DNA of 64,000 nucleotides from Sphingobium cyanobacteriorum (GTDB lineage: Bacteria > Pseudomonadota > Alphaproteobacteria > Sphingomonadales > Sphingomonadaceae). How positions within the stretch are numbered: position 1 is the first letter of the stretch; each line of letters starts with the position of its first letter. Position numbers and translations under genes: made by a program. The stretch lies in assembly GCF_030580935.1 (NCBI RefSeq), contig NZ_JAUQOM010000008.1, forward strand, positions 124,001 through 188,000, read 5' to 3'. The notes beneath the pieces are model-generated. The model was not told the origin of the DNA. It made no database searches and saw nothing but the letters and a program-made list of their open reading frames with translations. Positions 26,139-34,336 of the stretch are shown one piece after another.

Positions 26139-27332
26139 ATGCAACTGGATCCTTCTGCTGAATTGAAAGCCTTTCGTGAGGACGTGCGCGCGTTTTTCGA
26201 ACGCGACTATCCGCAGGATCTGATCGAAAAGCTGCGGGCTGGCATGATCCTCGACCGCGCGGATCAGGTTCGCAATCAGCAGGCGCTTCAGTCGCGCGGC
26301 TGGCTTGCCATTTCCTGGCCCAAGGAACATGGCGGGCCGGGGTGGGACTCCGCGCATCGCCATGTCTTTGAGGAGGAGGCTGATCGCGCGGGCGTGCCTG
26401 CGATCGTGCCGATGGCCGTCATCTATGTCGGTCCGGTCATCTACACGTTCGGGACAGAGGAACAGAAGCGCCGCTGGCTCCCGGCGATTCTGGATTCAAC
26501 GCACTTCTGGGGGCAGGGCTATTCCGAGCCAGAGGCGGGATCGGACCTTGCCAGCCTGCGCATGACAGCCGAGCGGGATGGCGACCATTATGTCCTGAAC
26601 GGCAGCAAGATCTGGACCTCCTACGGTCATTGGGCAGACTGGATCTTTTGCCTTGCCCGCACGAGCCGGGAAGCGCGCAAGCAGGACGGCATCAGTTTCC
26701 TGTGCGCGGAAATGTCGTCACCAGGCATCAGCGTGCATCCGATCGTTTCGCTTGATGGCGTGCATCACCTCAACCGCATCGATTTCGACAATGTGCGTGT
26801 GCCGGTTTCGCAACGCATCGGGGAAGAGGGCAAGGGCTGGCATTATGCGACCTTCCTGTTGCAGGGCGAACGTCTTTCCTATGCGCATGTCGCGCGCAAG
26901 CGCGAGGATGTGAAGCTGCTGCGCGCGCTGGCGGCGCGGCTGCCCGGTGACGACGGCCGTACGCTGATCAGTACGCCACTCACCGCCGCCAGGATCGCCA
27001 AGTGTGAGATCGACGTCGAAACGCTCGGCATCTCGGTGTCGCGCGCGCTTGCTGCCGGGGACGCTGTCTCGTCTGCGGAAGTATCTGCGCTCAAGATCGC
27101 CGCGACCCAAACGGCGCAACATATTACCGAACTGTTCGTCGAACTGGCCGGCCGAGGGGGTGCGGCGTTCGCTGACAGGCATCGTTACGACTGGCATGGC
27201 ACCATGCCGATGGTCGAGTCCTTCGCCCCGCCAGCAATGGCGGCCTATCTGTTTGAACGGGCGCAGACCATTTATGGCGGCGCGACGGAAGTTCAGAAAA
27301 ACATCATCTGGCGCGCGATCGCGAACCGATAA
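26139..27332 (+). CDS. Acyl-CoA dehydrogenase, large-subunit type
   Basis: A 397-residue ACAD starting MQLDPSAELKAFREDVRAFF, with WGQGYSEPEAGSDLASLRMTAERDGDHYVLNGSKIWTSYGHWADWIF in the FAD/CoA region split over residues 125-175, and a C-terminal IYGGATEVQKNIIWRAI. It resembles the large subunits of heteromeric ACADs. No small-subunit gene is adjacent; the orphan small-type ACAD at 17739 is a candidate partner. It is nine bases after the crotonase gene and 49 before the next ACAD. Confidence 0.88.
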   Translation: MQLDPSAELKAFREDVRAFFERDYPQDLIEKLRAGMILDRADQVRNQQALQSRGWLAISWPKEHGGPGWDSAHRHVFEEEADRAGVPAIVPMAVIYVGPVIYTFGTEEQKRRWLPAILDSTHFWGQGYSEPEAGSDLASLRMTAERDGDHYVLNGSKIWTSYGHWADWIFCLARTSREARKQDGISFLCAEMSSPGISVHPIVSLDGVHHLNRIDFDNVRVPVSQRIGEEGKGWHYATFLLQGERLSYAHVARKREDVKLLRALAARLPGDDGRTLISTPLTAARIAKCEIDVETLGISVSRALAAGDAVSSAEVSALKIAATQTAQHITELFVELAGRGGAAFADRHRYDWHGTMPMVESFAPPAMAAYLFERAQTIYGGATEVQKNIIWRAIANR

Positions 27333-27381
27333 AGATATGTCATTTCATGATTTTGACCATTGCAACGGGGGCAGTTCTCAC

Positions 27382-28545
27382 ATGACGGATCGGGCGCAAC
27401 AAATTGCCGAGCGCGTAGAGCGGTTCGTTCGCGATACCGTGGTGCCGTATGAATCCGACCCGCGTTGCGGCTCGCACGGGCCCAGCGACGAACTGGTCAT
27501 GGAGATGCGCGAGAAAGCGCGCGCTGCGGATGTTCTCACTCCTCATATCCTGGACGACGGCAGCCACCTGACGCAAGTCGAGACAGCGCTCGTCCTGCGT
27601 AAGTCCGGCCTGTCCCCGCTCGGGCCACTGGCGGTCAACACGATGGCGCCGGACGAGGGCAATATGTACCTCCTGGGCAAGGTCGGATCGCCCGAGCAAA
27701 AGGCGCATTACCTCAAGCCGCTGCTCGAAGGCCGCGCGCGATCCGCCTTCTTCATGACTGAGCCGGCAAGCGAGGGCGGCGCCGGATCGGACCCCTCGAT
27801 GATGCGCACGACCTGCCGCAAGGACGGCAATCATTGGGTGATCAATGGGCGCAAAGCCTTCATCACCGGCGCGGACGGCGCGAAGGTGGGTATCGTCATG
27901 GCGAAGTCGGACGAGGGTGCCTGCATGTTCCTCGTCGACCTGCCCGATCCGGCGATACGCATCGAGCGGGTTCTCGACACGATCGATTCATCGATGCCCG
28001 GCGGCCATTCGATCATCGCGATCGAAAATCTGCGGGTGCCCGCCGATCAGATGCTGGGCCATGCGGGCGAAGGCTTCAAATATGCGCAGATCCGCCTGTC
28101 GCCCGCGCGTCTCTCGCATTGCATGCGCTGGCTGGGCAGCTGTACGCGCGCGCATGAGATCGCTTTGGATTACGCCAATCGTCGCCAAGCTTTCGGCAAG
28201 TCGCTGATCGATCATGAGGGGGTGGGCTTCATGCTGGCCGAAAATCTGATCGACCTCAAACAATGCGAATTGATGATCGATTGGTGCGCTGGCGTGCTCG
28301 ACGGCGGCAGTCTCGGGACAACAGAGAGTTCCATGGCGAAGGTTGCCGTTTCGGAAGCGCTGATGCGCATCGCCGACCGCTGCGTCCAGGTCATGGGCGG
28401 CACGGGCGTCAGTCGCGACACGATCGTCGAGCAGACGTTTCGCGAAGTCCGCGCTTTCCGCATCTATGACGGCCCGACTGAAGTGCACAAATGGTCGTTG
28501 GCAAAGAAGATCAAGCGTGACTGGAAAGCGAGCCATGGCCACTGA
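27382..28545 (+). CDS. Acyl-CoA dehydrogenase, ACAD10/11 type
   Basis: A 387-residue ACAD. The ATG at 27382 (MTDRAQQIAERVERFVRDTV) follows a G-rich site; an in-frame ATG at 27337 would add 15 residues without family content. It has MTEPASEGGAGSDPSMMRTT, NGRKAFITGADGAKVGIVMAK, and a C-terminal VMGGTGVSRDTIVEQTFREVRAFRIYDGPTEVHKW. The DGPTEVH motif places it with ACAD10/11-type enzymes. The APH-type kinase gene overlaps its last 11 bases, so the two halves of an ACAD11-like enzyme are encoded as separate, coupled proteins. The expected reaction, by analogy, is elimination from a 4-phosphoacyl-CoA. Confidence 0.9.
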   Translation: MTDRAQQIAERVERFVRDTVVPYESDPRCGSHGPSDELVMEMREKARAADVLTPHILDDGSHLTQVETALVLRKSGLSPLGPLAVNTMAPDEGNMYLLGKVGSPEQKAHYLKPLLEGRARSAFFMTEPASEGGAGSDPSMMRTTCRKDGNHWVINGRKAFITGADGAKVGIVMAKSDEGACMFLVDLPDPAIRIERVLDTIDSSMPGGHSIIAIENLRVPADQMLGHAGEGFKYAQIRLSPARLSHCMRWLGSCTRAHEIALDYANRRQAFGKSLIDHEGVGFMLAENLIDLKQCELMIDWCAGVLDGGSLGTTESSMAKVAVSEALMRIADRCVQVMGGTGVSRDTIVEQTFREVRAFRIYDGPTEVHKWSLAKKIKRDWKASHGH

Positions 28546-29623
28546 TGCTGCTGCCAATTCGGGCGCCGGCGAAGTTCGCACCGCCATCGATGCAGGCGCC
28601 TTGGCCGAGTGGATGGGCACCCATGTCGCCGGCTTTAACGGGCCGCTTGGAATCGAGCAGTTCAACGGCGGACAGTCCAACCCCACCTATCGGCTGACTA
28701 CTCCTGCGGCACGCTATGTGCTGCGGCGAAAGCCGCCCGGCGCGGTGCTAAAGGGGGCGCATGACGTCCTGCGCGAGGCGCGCGTCCTGCGCGCTCTGTC
28801 CGCGACCCCCGTTCCGGTTGCGCCGGTTCTCGCACACTGCGACGATGACAGCGTCATCGGATCGCCCTTCTACATTATGGCGCTGGTGGAAGGGCGGATC
28901 TTCTGGGACGCATCCTTCTCGCAGGTGCCCAGGCGTGAACGCGCGGCCTATTTTGATGCCATGAATGCGGCCATGGCTGCCTTGCACCGCGTCGATTTCG
29001 CGGCATGCGGCCTGGCGGACTACGGGAAGCCGGGCAATTATTTCGAGCGGCAGATCGGTCGCTGGTCCCGGCAATATCTGGAGGACGAACTGGCTGGTCG
29101 CGATCACAATATGGACGCGCTGGTCCGATGGTTGCCCACAGCGATACCGCAAGGCGATGAGACGGCGATCGTTCACGGCGACTTTCGGTGCGACAACCTG
29201 ATCTTCCATCCAGAGCGCCCGGAGATTCTGGCCATCCTCGACTGGGAATTGTCGACACTGGGTCACCCGCTCGCAGACTTCGCCTATCATGCGATGATGT
29301 ACCGCATGCCGGCCGATATCGTCGCCGGCCTGGGCGGCGCCGATCCGGCCGCGCTCGGTCTGCCTACGGAGGAAGCCTATGTCGCGGATTATTGCCGCCG
29401 CACGGGCCGATCGGGCATCGACGACTGGAATTTCTACATGGCGTTCAATTTCTTCCGGCTGGCTGCGATCTTCCACGGCATCAAGGGCCGAGTGCTGCGC
29501 GGGAACGCTGTATCGGAAAATGCACATGAGCGGGCAGCGGCATTTCCGCGCCTCGCCCTGTTTGCGCGCGAGGCCATGGACGCCTGCTGGCCAAGATCGG
29601 CGCGGGCGCGTGATCAAATCTGA
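28535..29623 (+). CDS. APH-type phosphotransferase, ACAD10/11-like kinase
   Basis: A 362-residue APH-fold kinase. IEQFNGGQSNPTYRL is the nucleotide loop (about 36-50), followed by YVLRRKPPGAVLKGAHDVLREARVLRAL with the ATP-binding lysine region. HGDFRCDN at about 214-221 holds catalytic Asp216 and Asn221, and ILDWELSTLGHPLADFAYH holds Asp236. This is the same family as the N-terminal kinase half of ACAD10/11. The ATG at 28535 overlaps the preceding ACAD gene. No DUF6285-like gene accompanies it, unlike the kinase at 20056, so the two kinase sets are different types and perhaps act on different intermediates. Confidence 0.85.
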   Translation: MATDAAANSGAGEVRTAIDAGALAEWMGTHVAGFNGPLGIEQFNGGQSNPTYRLTTPAARYVLRRKPPGAVLKGAHDVLREARVLRALSATPVPVAPVLAHCDDDSVIGSPFYIMALVEGRIFWDASFSQVPRRERAAYFDAMNAAMAALHRVDFAACGLADYGKPGNYFERQIGRWSRQYLEDELAGRDHNMDALVRWLPTAIPQGDETAIVHGDFRCDNLIFHPERPEILAILDWELSTLGHPLADFAYHAMMYRMPADIVAGLGGADPAALGLPTEEAYVADYCRRTGRSGIDDWNFYMAFNFFRLAAIFHGIKGRVLRGNAVSENAHERAAAFPRLALFAREAMDACWPRSARARDQI

Positions 29624-29640
29624 CGATGAAGGAGTATGAA

Positions 29641-31935
29641 GTGGCCGGAAATGACGTGGCGAACGCGGTCGGCGACGACCGCCCTCTAGTCGGTCTGCGC
29701 CTGGTTGATGGCGCGACCGGCCCGATGGCGGCAATCGCGCGCCATTTCGCCGAACTGGGCGCGGACGTCATCCGTATCGAGCCTGAAGAAGGTGCTGCGG
29801 ATCGGCATGCCGGCAGCCGGTGCGACGGGGTAAGCCTCGACTTCGTCGCCGCCAATCTGGGCAAACGCGCCGCGCCCATCGACCGGGCAGAAACGCTGCT
29901 GGCTGGCGCTGACATCCTGATTGCCCCGCGCGACGCCTTTGACATCGATATGTTGCGGGCGCGGCACCCGGCGCTGGTCGTCCTTTCCGTTTCTGACTTT
30001 GGCGACACCGGCCGGTTTCGCGACTGGACTGGCTCGGACGCATTGTTCCACGCGCTGTCCGGCGAATTGTCGCGTTCCGGCATTCCGGGACGGCCGCCGC
30101 TGCTGCCGCCGGGGCAACTGGCCATTGCCTGCGCCGTGGTCCAAGCGGCCTATGTGACGTTGGTTGCCTATTGGCAGGCGCTCAAGACTGGGCAAGGCGA
30201 TCATCTCGACTTTTCGATGCTCGACGGCACGGCGCAGGCGCTCGATCCCGGCTACGGCATCGGCGGCAGCGCCGCGGGCGGCGTCTTGGCGAGCAAGTTG
30301 CCACGCGGGCGGCCCGATGTGCGCTTCATGTACCCGATTCTTGCCTGCAAGGATGGATTCGTACGTTTGTGCGTCCTGGCGCCACGCCAGTGGCAGGGAA
30401 TGTTCGAATGGATGGGCCGGCCTGAGGAATTTGCCGATCCTTCGTTCAACAAAATGCCGGTTCGTTTCCAGTCGACCACGTTGTTGCCCGCGATGGCGCG
30501 ACTGTTCGCCGACAAGACTCGCCTCCAGGCTGAGGAGGAAGGGCAGCGGTTCGGCGTGCCCACCGCCGCCGTCCTGACGCTGGAAGAAGCGCTGGAGACC
30601 GAACAGATGGTCGCGCGCCAATTCTTCAAGACGGTCGATCTCGGTAACGGGCTCGATGCCCTGTTCCCCGACGGCGTGCTGGAACTGGACGGCAGGCGCA
30701 TGGGCATCGCAGGGCCGGCGCCAGCTTTGCCTTCGCCCGATGTCGAATGGCATCCGCGTCCCAACCCTATACATCCTTCCAATGACGGTGATCGTCCTTT
30801 CGAGGGACTGAAGGTTCTCGATTTCGGCGTCATCGTCGTGGGGGCGGAAACCGGCAGGCTGCTGGCTGATCAGGGTGCGGACGTCGTCAAGATCGAAAGC
30901 TCCGCTTTTCCTGACGGCAGCAGGCAAAGTCGATCGACCGGTCCCATCAGCCCCACTTTCGCGACGGGGCATCGCAACCGTCGCAGCCTGGGGCTCGATC
31001 TGCGCCATCCCAAGGGCAAGGAGCTTCTTTACCGGCTGGTCCGCGATACCGATGTTGTTCTGACCAATTTCAAGGGCGGCACGCTCAAGACGCTGGGTCT
31101 CGATTATGAGACGCTAAAGGCGATCAATCCCCGGACAATCGTGGTCGACAGCTCCGCCTTCGGCCCCACTGGCCCCTGGTCGCGTCGCATGGGCTATGGC
31201 CCGCTGGTGCGCGCTTCGTCCGGCCTGACCGTCCAATGGCGCTATCCGGGCGAGGCTGACAGCTTTTCCGACGCGCTGACCGTCTATCCCGATCATGTCG
31301 CTGGCAGGATCGGCGCGATCGGCGTCATCGGGCTGCTCATCCGTCGCCTCAAGACCAACAAGGGCGGCCAGATCAGTGTCAGCCAGTCGGAGGTGATGCT
31401 CAGTCACATGGCGGCGCGGATCGCGGCTACCGGGTTGGAACGCGCAGGCCATCCGGTCATCGACGCGGATAAGGCGCAATCTGCGGTCTACGCCTGTGCC
31501 GGTGATGACGAATGGTGCGTCGTGACGATACGCCATGATGGTGACGAGCAGGCGATCGCCAAGGTCATAGGCGCGCAGACGCTGACGGAGTGGATGGCGC
31601 AGCAGGCCCCGCGTGATGCGATGGAGACATTGCAGGCTGCCGGTGTTCCAGCCGCGGCTATGTTGCGTGTGTCCGATCTGCCAGGCTTTGATTATTATAC
31701 GGAGCGGGGCTTCTTCCGCCAATCGATGCATCCGCATATTTCTGAGCCGCTGACAATGGAGGCGTCGCCAGTCCGGTCGATCCGGCTGCCCGCTCCACCC
31801 GATCGCCCGGCCCCCGTCTTTGCCGAACATACCGCCGATTTGCTGAACGAGAGGCTTGGCTTGAGCCGGGCCGAGATCGAAGAGCTGCTTGCCGCGAAAG
31901 TCATTGAGGAATTCGTCCCGCCAACCACAACCTGA
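29641..31935 (+). CDS. Fused double-domain CaiB/BaiF CoA-transferase
   Basis: A 764-residue protein made of two class III CoA-transferase domains in tandem (about residues 12-370 and 385-764). Each begins with an LVDGATGPMAAIARHFAELGAD or LDFGVIVVGAETGRLLADQGADVVKIE segment. In the second domain VYPDHVAGRIG places Asp551 at the position of the catalytic aspartate that forms the acyl anhydride. In the first domain the matching site reads LPPGQLAIA, with Gln159. Only one of the two sites therefore looks active. GTG at 29641 is the likely start, seven bases after AAGGAG; an ATG at 29626 overlaps that site. It should transfer CoA between a CoA ester and a free acid of the pathway. Confidence 0.87.
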   Translation: MAGNDVANAVGDDRPLVGLRLVDGATGPMAAIARHFAELGADVIRIEPEEGAADRHAGSRCDGVSLDFVAANLGKRAAPIDRAETLLAGADILIAPRDAFDIDMLRARHPALVVLSVSDFGDTGRFRDWTGSDALFHALSGELSRSGIPGRPPLLPPGQLAIACAVVQAAYVTLVAYWQALKTGQGDHLDFSMLDGTAQALDPGYGIGGSAAGGVLASKLPRGRPDVRFMYPILACKDGFVRLCVLAPRQWQGMFEWMGRPEEFADPSFNKMPVRFQSTTLLPAMARLFADKTRLQAEEEGQRFGVPTAAVLTLEEALETEQMVARQFFKTVDLGNGLDALFPDGVLELDGRRMGIAGPAPALPSPDVEWHPRPNPIHPSNDGDRPFEGLKVLDFGVIVVGAETGRLLADQGADVVKIESSAFPDGSRQSRSTGPISPTFATGHRNRRSLGLDLRHPKGKELLYRLVRDTDVVLTNFKGGTLKTLGLDYETLKAINPRTIVVDSSAFGPTGPWSRRMGYGPLVRASSGLTVQWRYPGEADSFSDALTVYPDHVAGRIGAIGVIGLLIRRLKTNKGGQISVSQSEVMLSHMAARIAATGLERAGHPVIDADKAQSAVYACAGDDEWCVVTIRHDGDEQAIAKVIGAQTLTEWMAQQAPRDAMETLQAAGVPAAAMLRVSDLPGFDYYTERGFFRQSMHPHISEPLTMEASPVRSIRLPAPPDRPAPVFAEHTADLLNERLGLSRAEIEELLAAKVIEEFVPPTTT

Positions 31936-31948
31936 ACCCCGACCGGGA

Positions 31949-32331
31949 GTGCGACGGGACGACCAGCGATCGCAGATACTGTGGCAGGCGCACGAGAGCA
32001 TTCTGACGCTGATGGTCAACCGGCCGGACAAGCTGAATGCCTACACCAATCAGGTGGGTGCGGACCTGACAGACGCGATCCGGCGCGCCGATGCGGATGA
32101 CAGGATCGGCGTCGTCATCCTGAGGGGGAGGGGACGGGGGATTTTATTCCCCGGCGTGATCTGTCGGCGGGGGAGGACAGTTTTGGCCCTGCCGGCGGCG
32201 GCGCGACCAATTTCGGTCAGCAGGATGGGTTTAACGCCGGTGGCGGGCTGATCAGCGCACTCTTTAGCTGCCGAAAGCCGATCATCGCTGCATTCAATGG
32301 GCCGGCGGTGGGGGTGGGGCTGACGAAGGCG
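31949..32331 (+). pseudogene. Enoyl-CoA hydratase remnant (frameshifted, 3'-truncated)
   Basis: Starting near GTG 31949, the sequence reads ILTLMVNRPDKLNAYTNQVG and DADDRIGVVILRG, a crotonase N-terminus. A frameshift at about 32135-32150 moves the match to another frame: RDLSAGEDSFGPAGGG, then LFSCRKPIIAAFNGPAVGVGLT. Similarity stops there, before the rest of the CoA-binding core, where unrelated sequence is joined. It resembles the intact crotonase at 62434 (NRPDKLNAFT, NGPAVGIGATMT). It lies 13 bases after the CoA-transferase gene and was probably the last gene of that operon. Confidence 0.8.
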
Positions 32332-32470
32332 CTGCCCACCCACAACATGATCGCGTCGAACACCGCACCCTCGATTTCCCAGGGCAGGTCAGCGGTGACA
32401 CGCCTCCGGGCTTTCCCTGTTGAAACGACCAATAATCACGGTCCAACCAGCGACCGTTTAAAATTCGGCT

Positions 32471-33184
32471 TCAGTCCGAAACGGCTTGCTCCCGCGTCGC
32501 GCCCCCGGCTTCATCGAAACCGACAAAGGTGACGGCCTCCGCCATAGATTTGCGGCGTGAGACCACGGCGTTGGCGGGGAAGGCGTAGTCTGGAAATCCC
32601 AACGCGATACAGATCATGATCACCTGATCATCGGGAATCGCAGCATGTTCCCGCACGACCGGCGATTGCATAATGCCCTGCGAATTGATGCAGCAGCCAA
32701 GGCCGCGTGACCAAGCGGCATTGACAAGGGCGTTCGTTACCGCGCCGCAATCAAACGGGGCGATGTCGCTTTCGATGAGCGAGCGATCATAGGTGATGAC
32801 GATCGAAACGGGGGCATCGAACTGACGAAATCCGCGTAGGACCCAATCGAGCCGTGCGTTCTTGTCCTCGCGAGCGATGCCCATCTCGGCGAAAAGCTGT
32901 TTGGCGATTTCCACCTGACGGTCCCGATGGACACCGGCATATTCGCCACCTTTGCGAAATTCGCGCGAATCGGGAACGCCTGCCAGATTGCGCTCAACAT
33001 TCCCCTTGCGGATGGCCTCAAGCGGTGGTCCGCTCACGACGTAGAAGTTCCAAGGCTGGGTATTTACCGAGGATGGCGCCCGCATTGTGAGCGCGAAAAT
33101 CTCCTCCAGCAGGGCGCGGGGAACCGGACGATCATGAAACCCGCGGATGCTGCGCCGTCCCAGAACGACCTCGTCATATGTCAT
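32471..33184 (-). CDS. Nitroreductase-family flavoprotein
   Basis: A 237-residue FMN-dependent nitroreductase-fold protein. It starts MTYDEVVLGRRSIRGF, where the RRSIR segment binds the FMN phosphate. MRAPSSVNTQPWNFYVV near 35-50 and AAWSRGLGCCINSQG and ALGFPDY in the C-terminal half are family marks. ATG 33184 is preferred to an upstream in-frame start that adds only 12 unrelated residues. Such enzymes reduce nitro groups, quinones or enones; some oxidise or dehydrogenate pathway intermediates. It is the last gene of a minus-strand unit behind an ACAD pair (32-base gap), so an acyl-CoA-related or enone-related substrate is more likely than a nitro compound. Confidence 0.85.
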   Translation of the reverse strand: MTYDEVVLGRRSIRGFHDRPVPRALLEEIFALTMRAPSSVNTQPWNFYVVSGPPLEAIRKGNVERNLAGVPDSREFRKGGEYAGVHRDRQVEIAKQLFAEMGIAREDKNARLDWVLRGFRQFDAPVSIVITYDRSLIESDIAPFDCGAVTNALVNAAWSRGLGCCINSQGIMQSPVVREHAAIPDDQVIMICIALGFPDYAFPANAVVSRRKSMAEAVTFVGFDEAGGATREQAVSD

Positions 33185-33216
33185 GCATGCACCTCTTGCA
33201 TATGCAGGGGGATCGG

Positions 33217-34323
33217 TCATCCAGGGGCGCCGACCAGTCGCAGATGATAATCGACCGAGCCGAACATCGCGTCGACGGTCATGATCCGCTTGAGATGATG
33301 ACCGACCGCGACTTCATCGGTCGTGCCGACACCGCCATGAATCTGGACAGCCGACTCCGCGATGGCACGGCCCAGCCGCCCGACCTGCGCCTTCAACAGC
33401 GAATAGGTGCGCGTGTCGGCCTGCTCGCTTTCGATGATCGCAGCGGTGTAGAATAAGGTCGATCGCGCCTTTGCAAAAGCGAGCTTCATATCGGCGAGAC
33501 GGTGCGCCAGCGCCTGGAATGAGCCAATCGCCACTCCGAACTGCTTGCGCGTTGCTGCATATTCAACGCTCGCGGCGAGCAAAGCGCCCATCGACCCGAC
33601 GGCTTCGGCCGAGAGGGCGAAGATGGCGTCGTTGACGATATCCTGTATCACGCCTGCGGCATCGTTCAGCGCCACCGCATCGGCGTCGAGCCGCACATTG
33701 TCGAATCGGATGTTCGCCGCACGCCGGCCGTCGATCGTCACATAGGCATCACGGGTCACGCCGACTTGCGCGGCATCGACCAACAGCAGCGCAAGCGCCC
33801 CGCCGGACGTTCTTGCCGTGACGACCAACAAATCTGCGTCTCCGCCTGCCAGCACAAGACGCTTTTCGCCGTTCAGGACATAAGCGTCGCCATCCAACGA
33901 CAGGGTAGTCGCGATCGCATGAATATGCGCGGTGCCCCGCCCTTCCTCGTGCGCAAGGGCGCCCAGGGCACTTCCCTCCATCAGACGGTCGAGCCAGCGG
34001 CTCGCGCCAGTATGATCGGTGATCCGCGCGAGCGCGCGACCGGCGAAGAGAATGGAAGGCAGATAGGGTTCGACGACCAGATGCTGTCCAAGCAATTCTG
34101 AAATCACCAGAATGTCGGATGCCTTGCCGCCGAAACCGCCCCGATCCTCTGCGAAGGCGGTGATGAGCAGGCCCATGTCCTGAAACTGCCGCCACATCTC
34201 GACTGACCGGCCGTTGGACGAACCGACGATGCGCTGGCGCTGATCGAAATCATAGTGCTGCGAAAGCAGGCGCGCCGCTGCGTCGCGCAGCATTTCCTGT
34301 TCTTGGGTGAAGGTGAAATCCAT
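33217..34323 (-). CDS. Acyl-CoA dehydrogenase, small-subunit type
   Basis: A 368-residue ACAD starting MDFTFTQEQEMLRDAAARLL. The C-terminal domain contains KQFGVAIGSFQALAHRLADMKL and IHGGVGTTDEVAVGHHLKRIM, then ends without a catalytic GGT-SEIQR segment. This is the small-subunit pattern also seen at 11859 and 17739. It is 13 bases downstream of the large-type ACAD at 34337, so the two form the second obvious heteromeric ACAD pair of the island. Confidence 0.89.
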   Translation of the reverse strand: MDFTFTQEQEMLRDAAARLLSQHYDFDQRQRIVGSSNGRSVEMWRQFQDMGLLITAFAEDRGGFGGKASDILVISELLGQHLVVEPYLPSILFAGRALARITDHTGASRWLDRLMEGSALGALAHEEGRGTAHIHAIATTLSLDGDAYVLNGEKRLVLAGGDADLLVVTARTSGGALALLLVDAAQVGVTRDAYVTIDGRRAANIRFDNVRLDADAVALNDAAGVIQDIVNDAIFALSAEAVGSMGALLAASVEYAATRKQFGVAIGSFQALAHRLADMKLAFAKARSTLFYTAAIIESEQADTRTYSLLKAQVGRLGRAIAESAVQIHGGVGTTDEVAVGHHLKRIMTVDAMFGSVDYHLRLVGAPG

Positions 34324-34336
34324 CGTCGATAATCCT

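Noticed and set aside
25023..26363. A 446-codon minus-strand open frame across three genes
   Set aside because: It covers ACAD, crotonase and ACAD genes with clear motifs on the plus strand; the minus product has no recognisable domain.
20056..29623. The two APH-fold kinases as antibiotic-resistance genes
   Set aside because: Their close coupling to ACAD genes and ACAD10/11-like motifs favours a catabolic kinase role.
29686..31008. A 440-codon minus-strand open frame
   Set aside because: Antisense shadow of the fused CoA-transferase.
32217..32432. Minus-strand frame reading LPWEIEGAVFDAIMLWVG
   Set aside because: It looked protein-like, but I cannot match it to a family and it overlaps the crotonase remnant; left unannotated.
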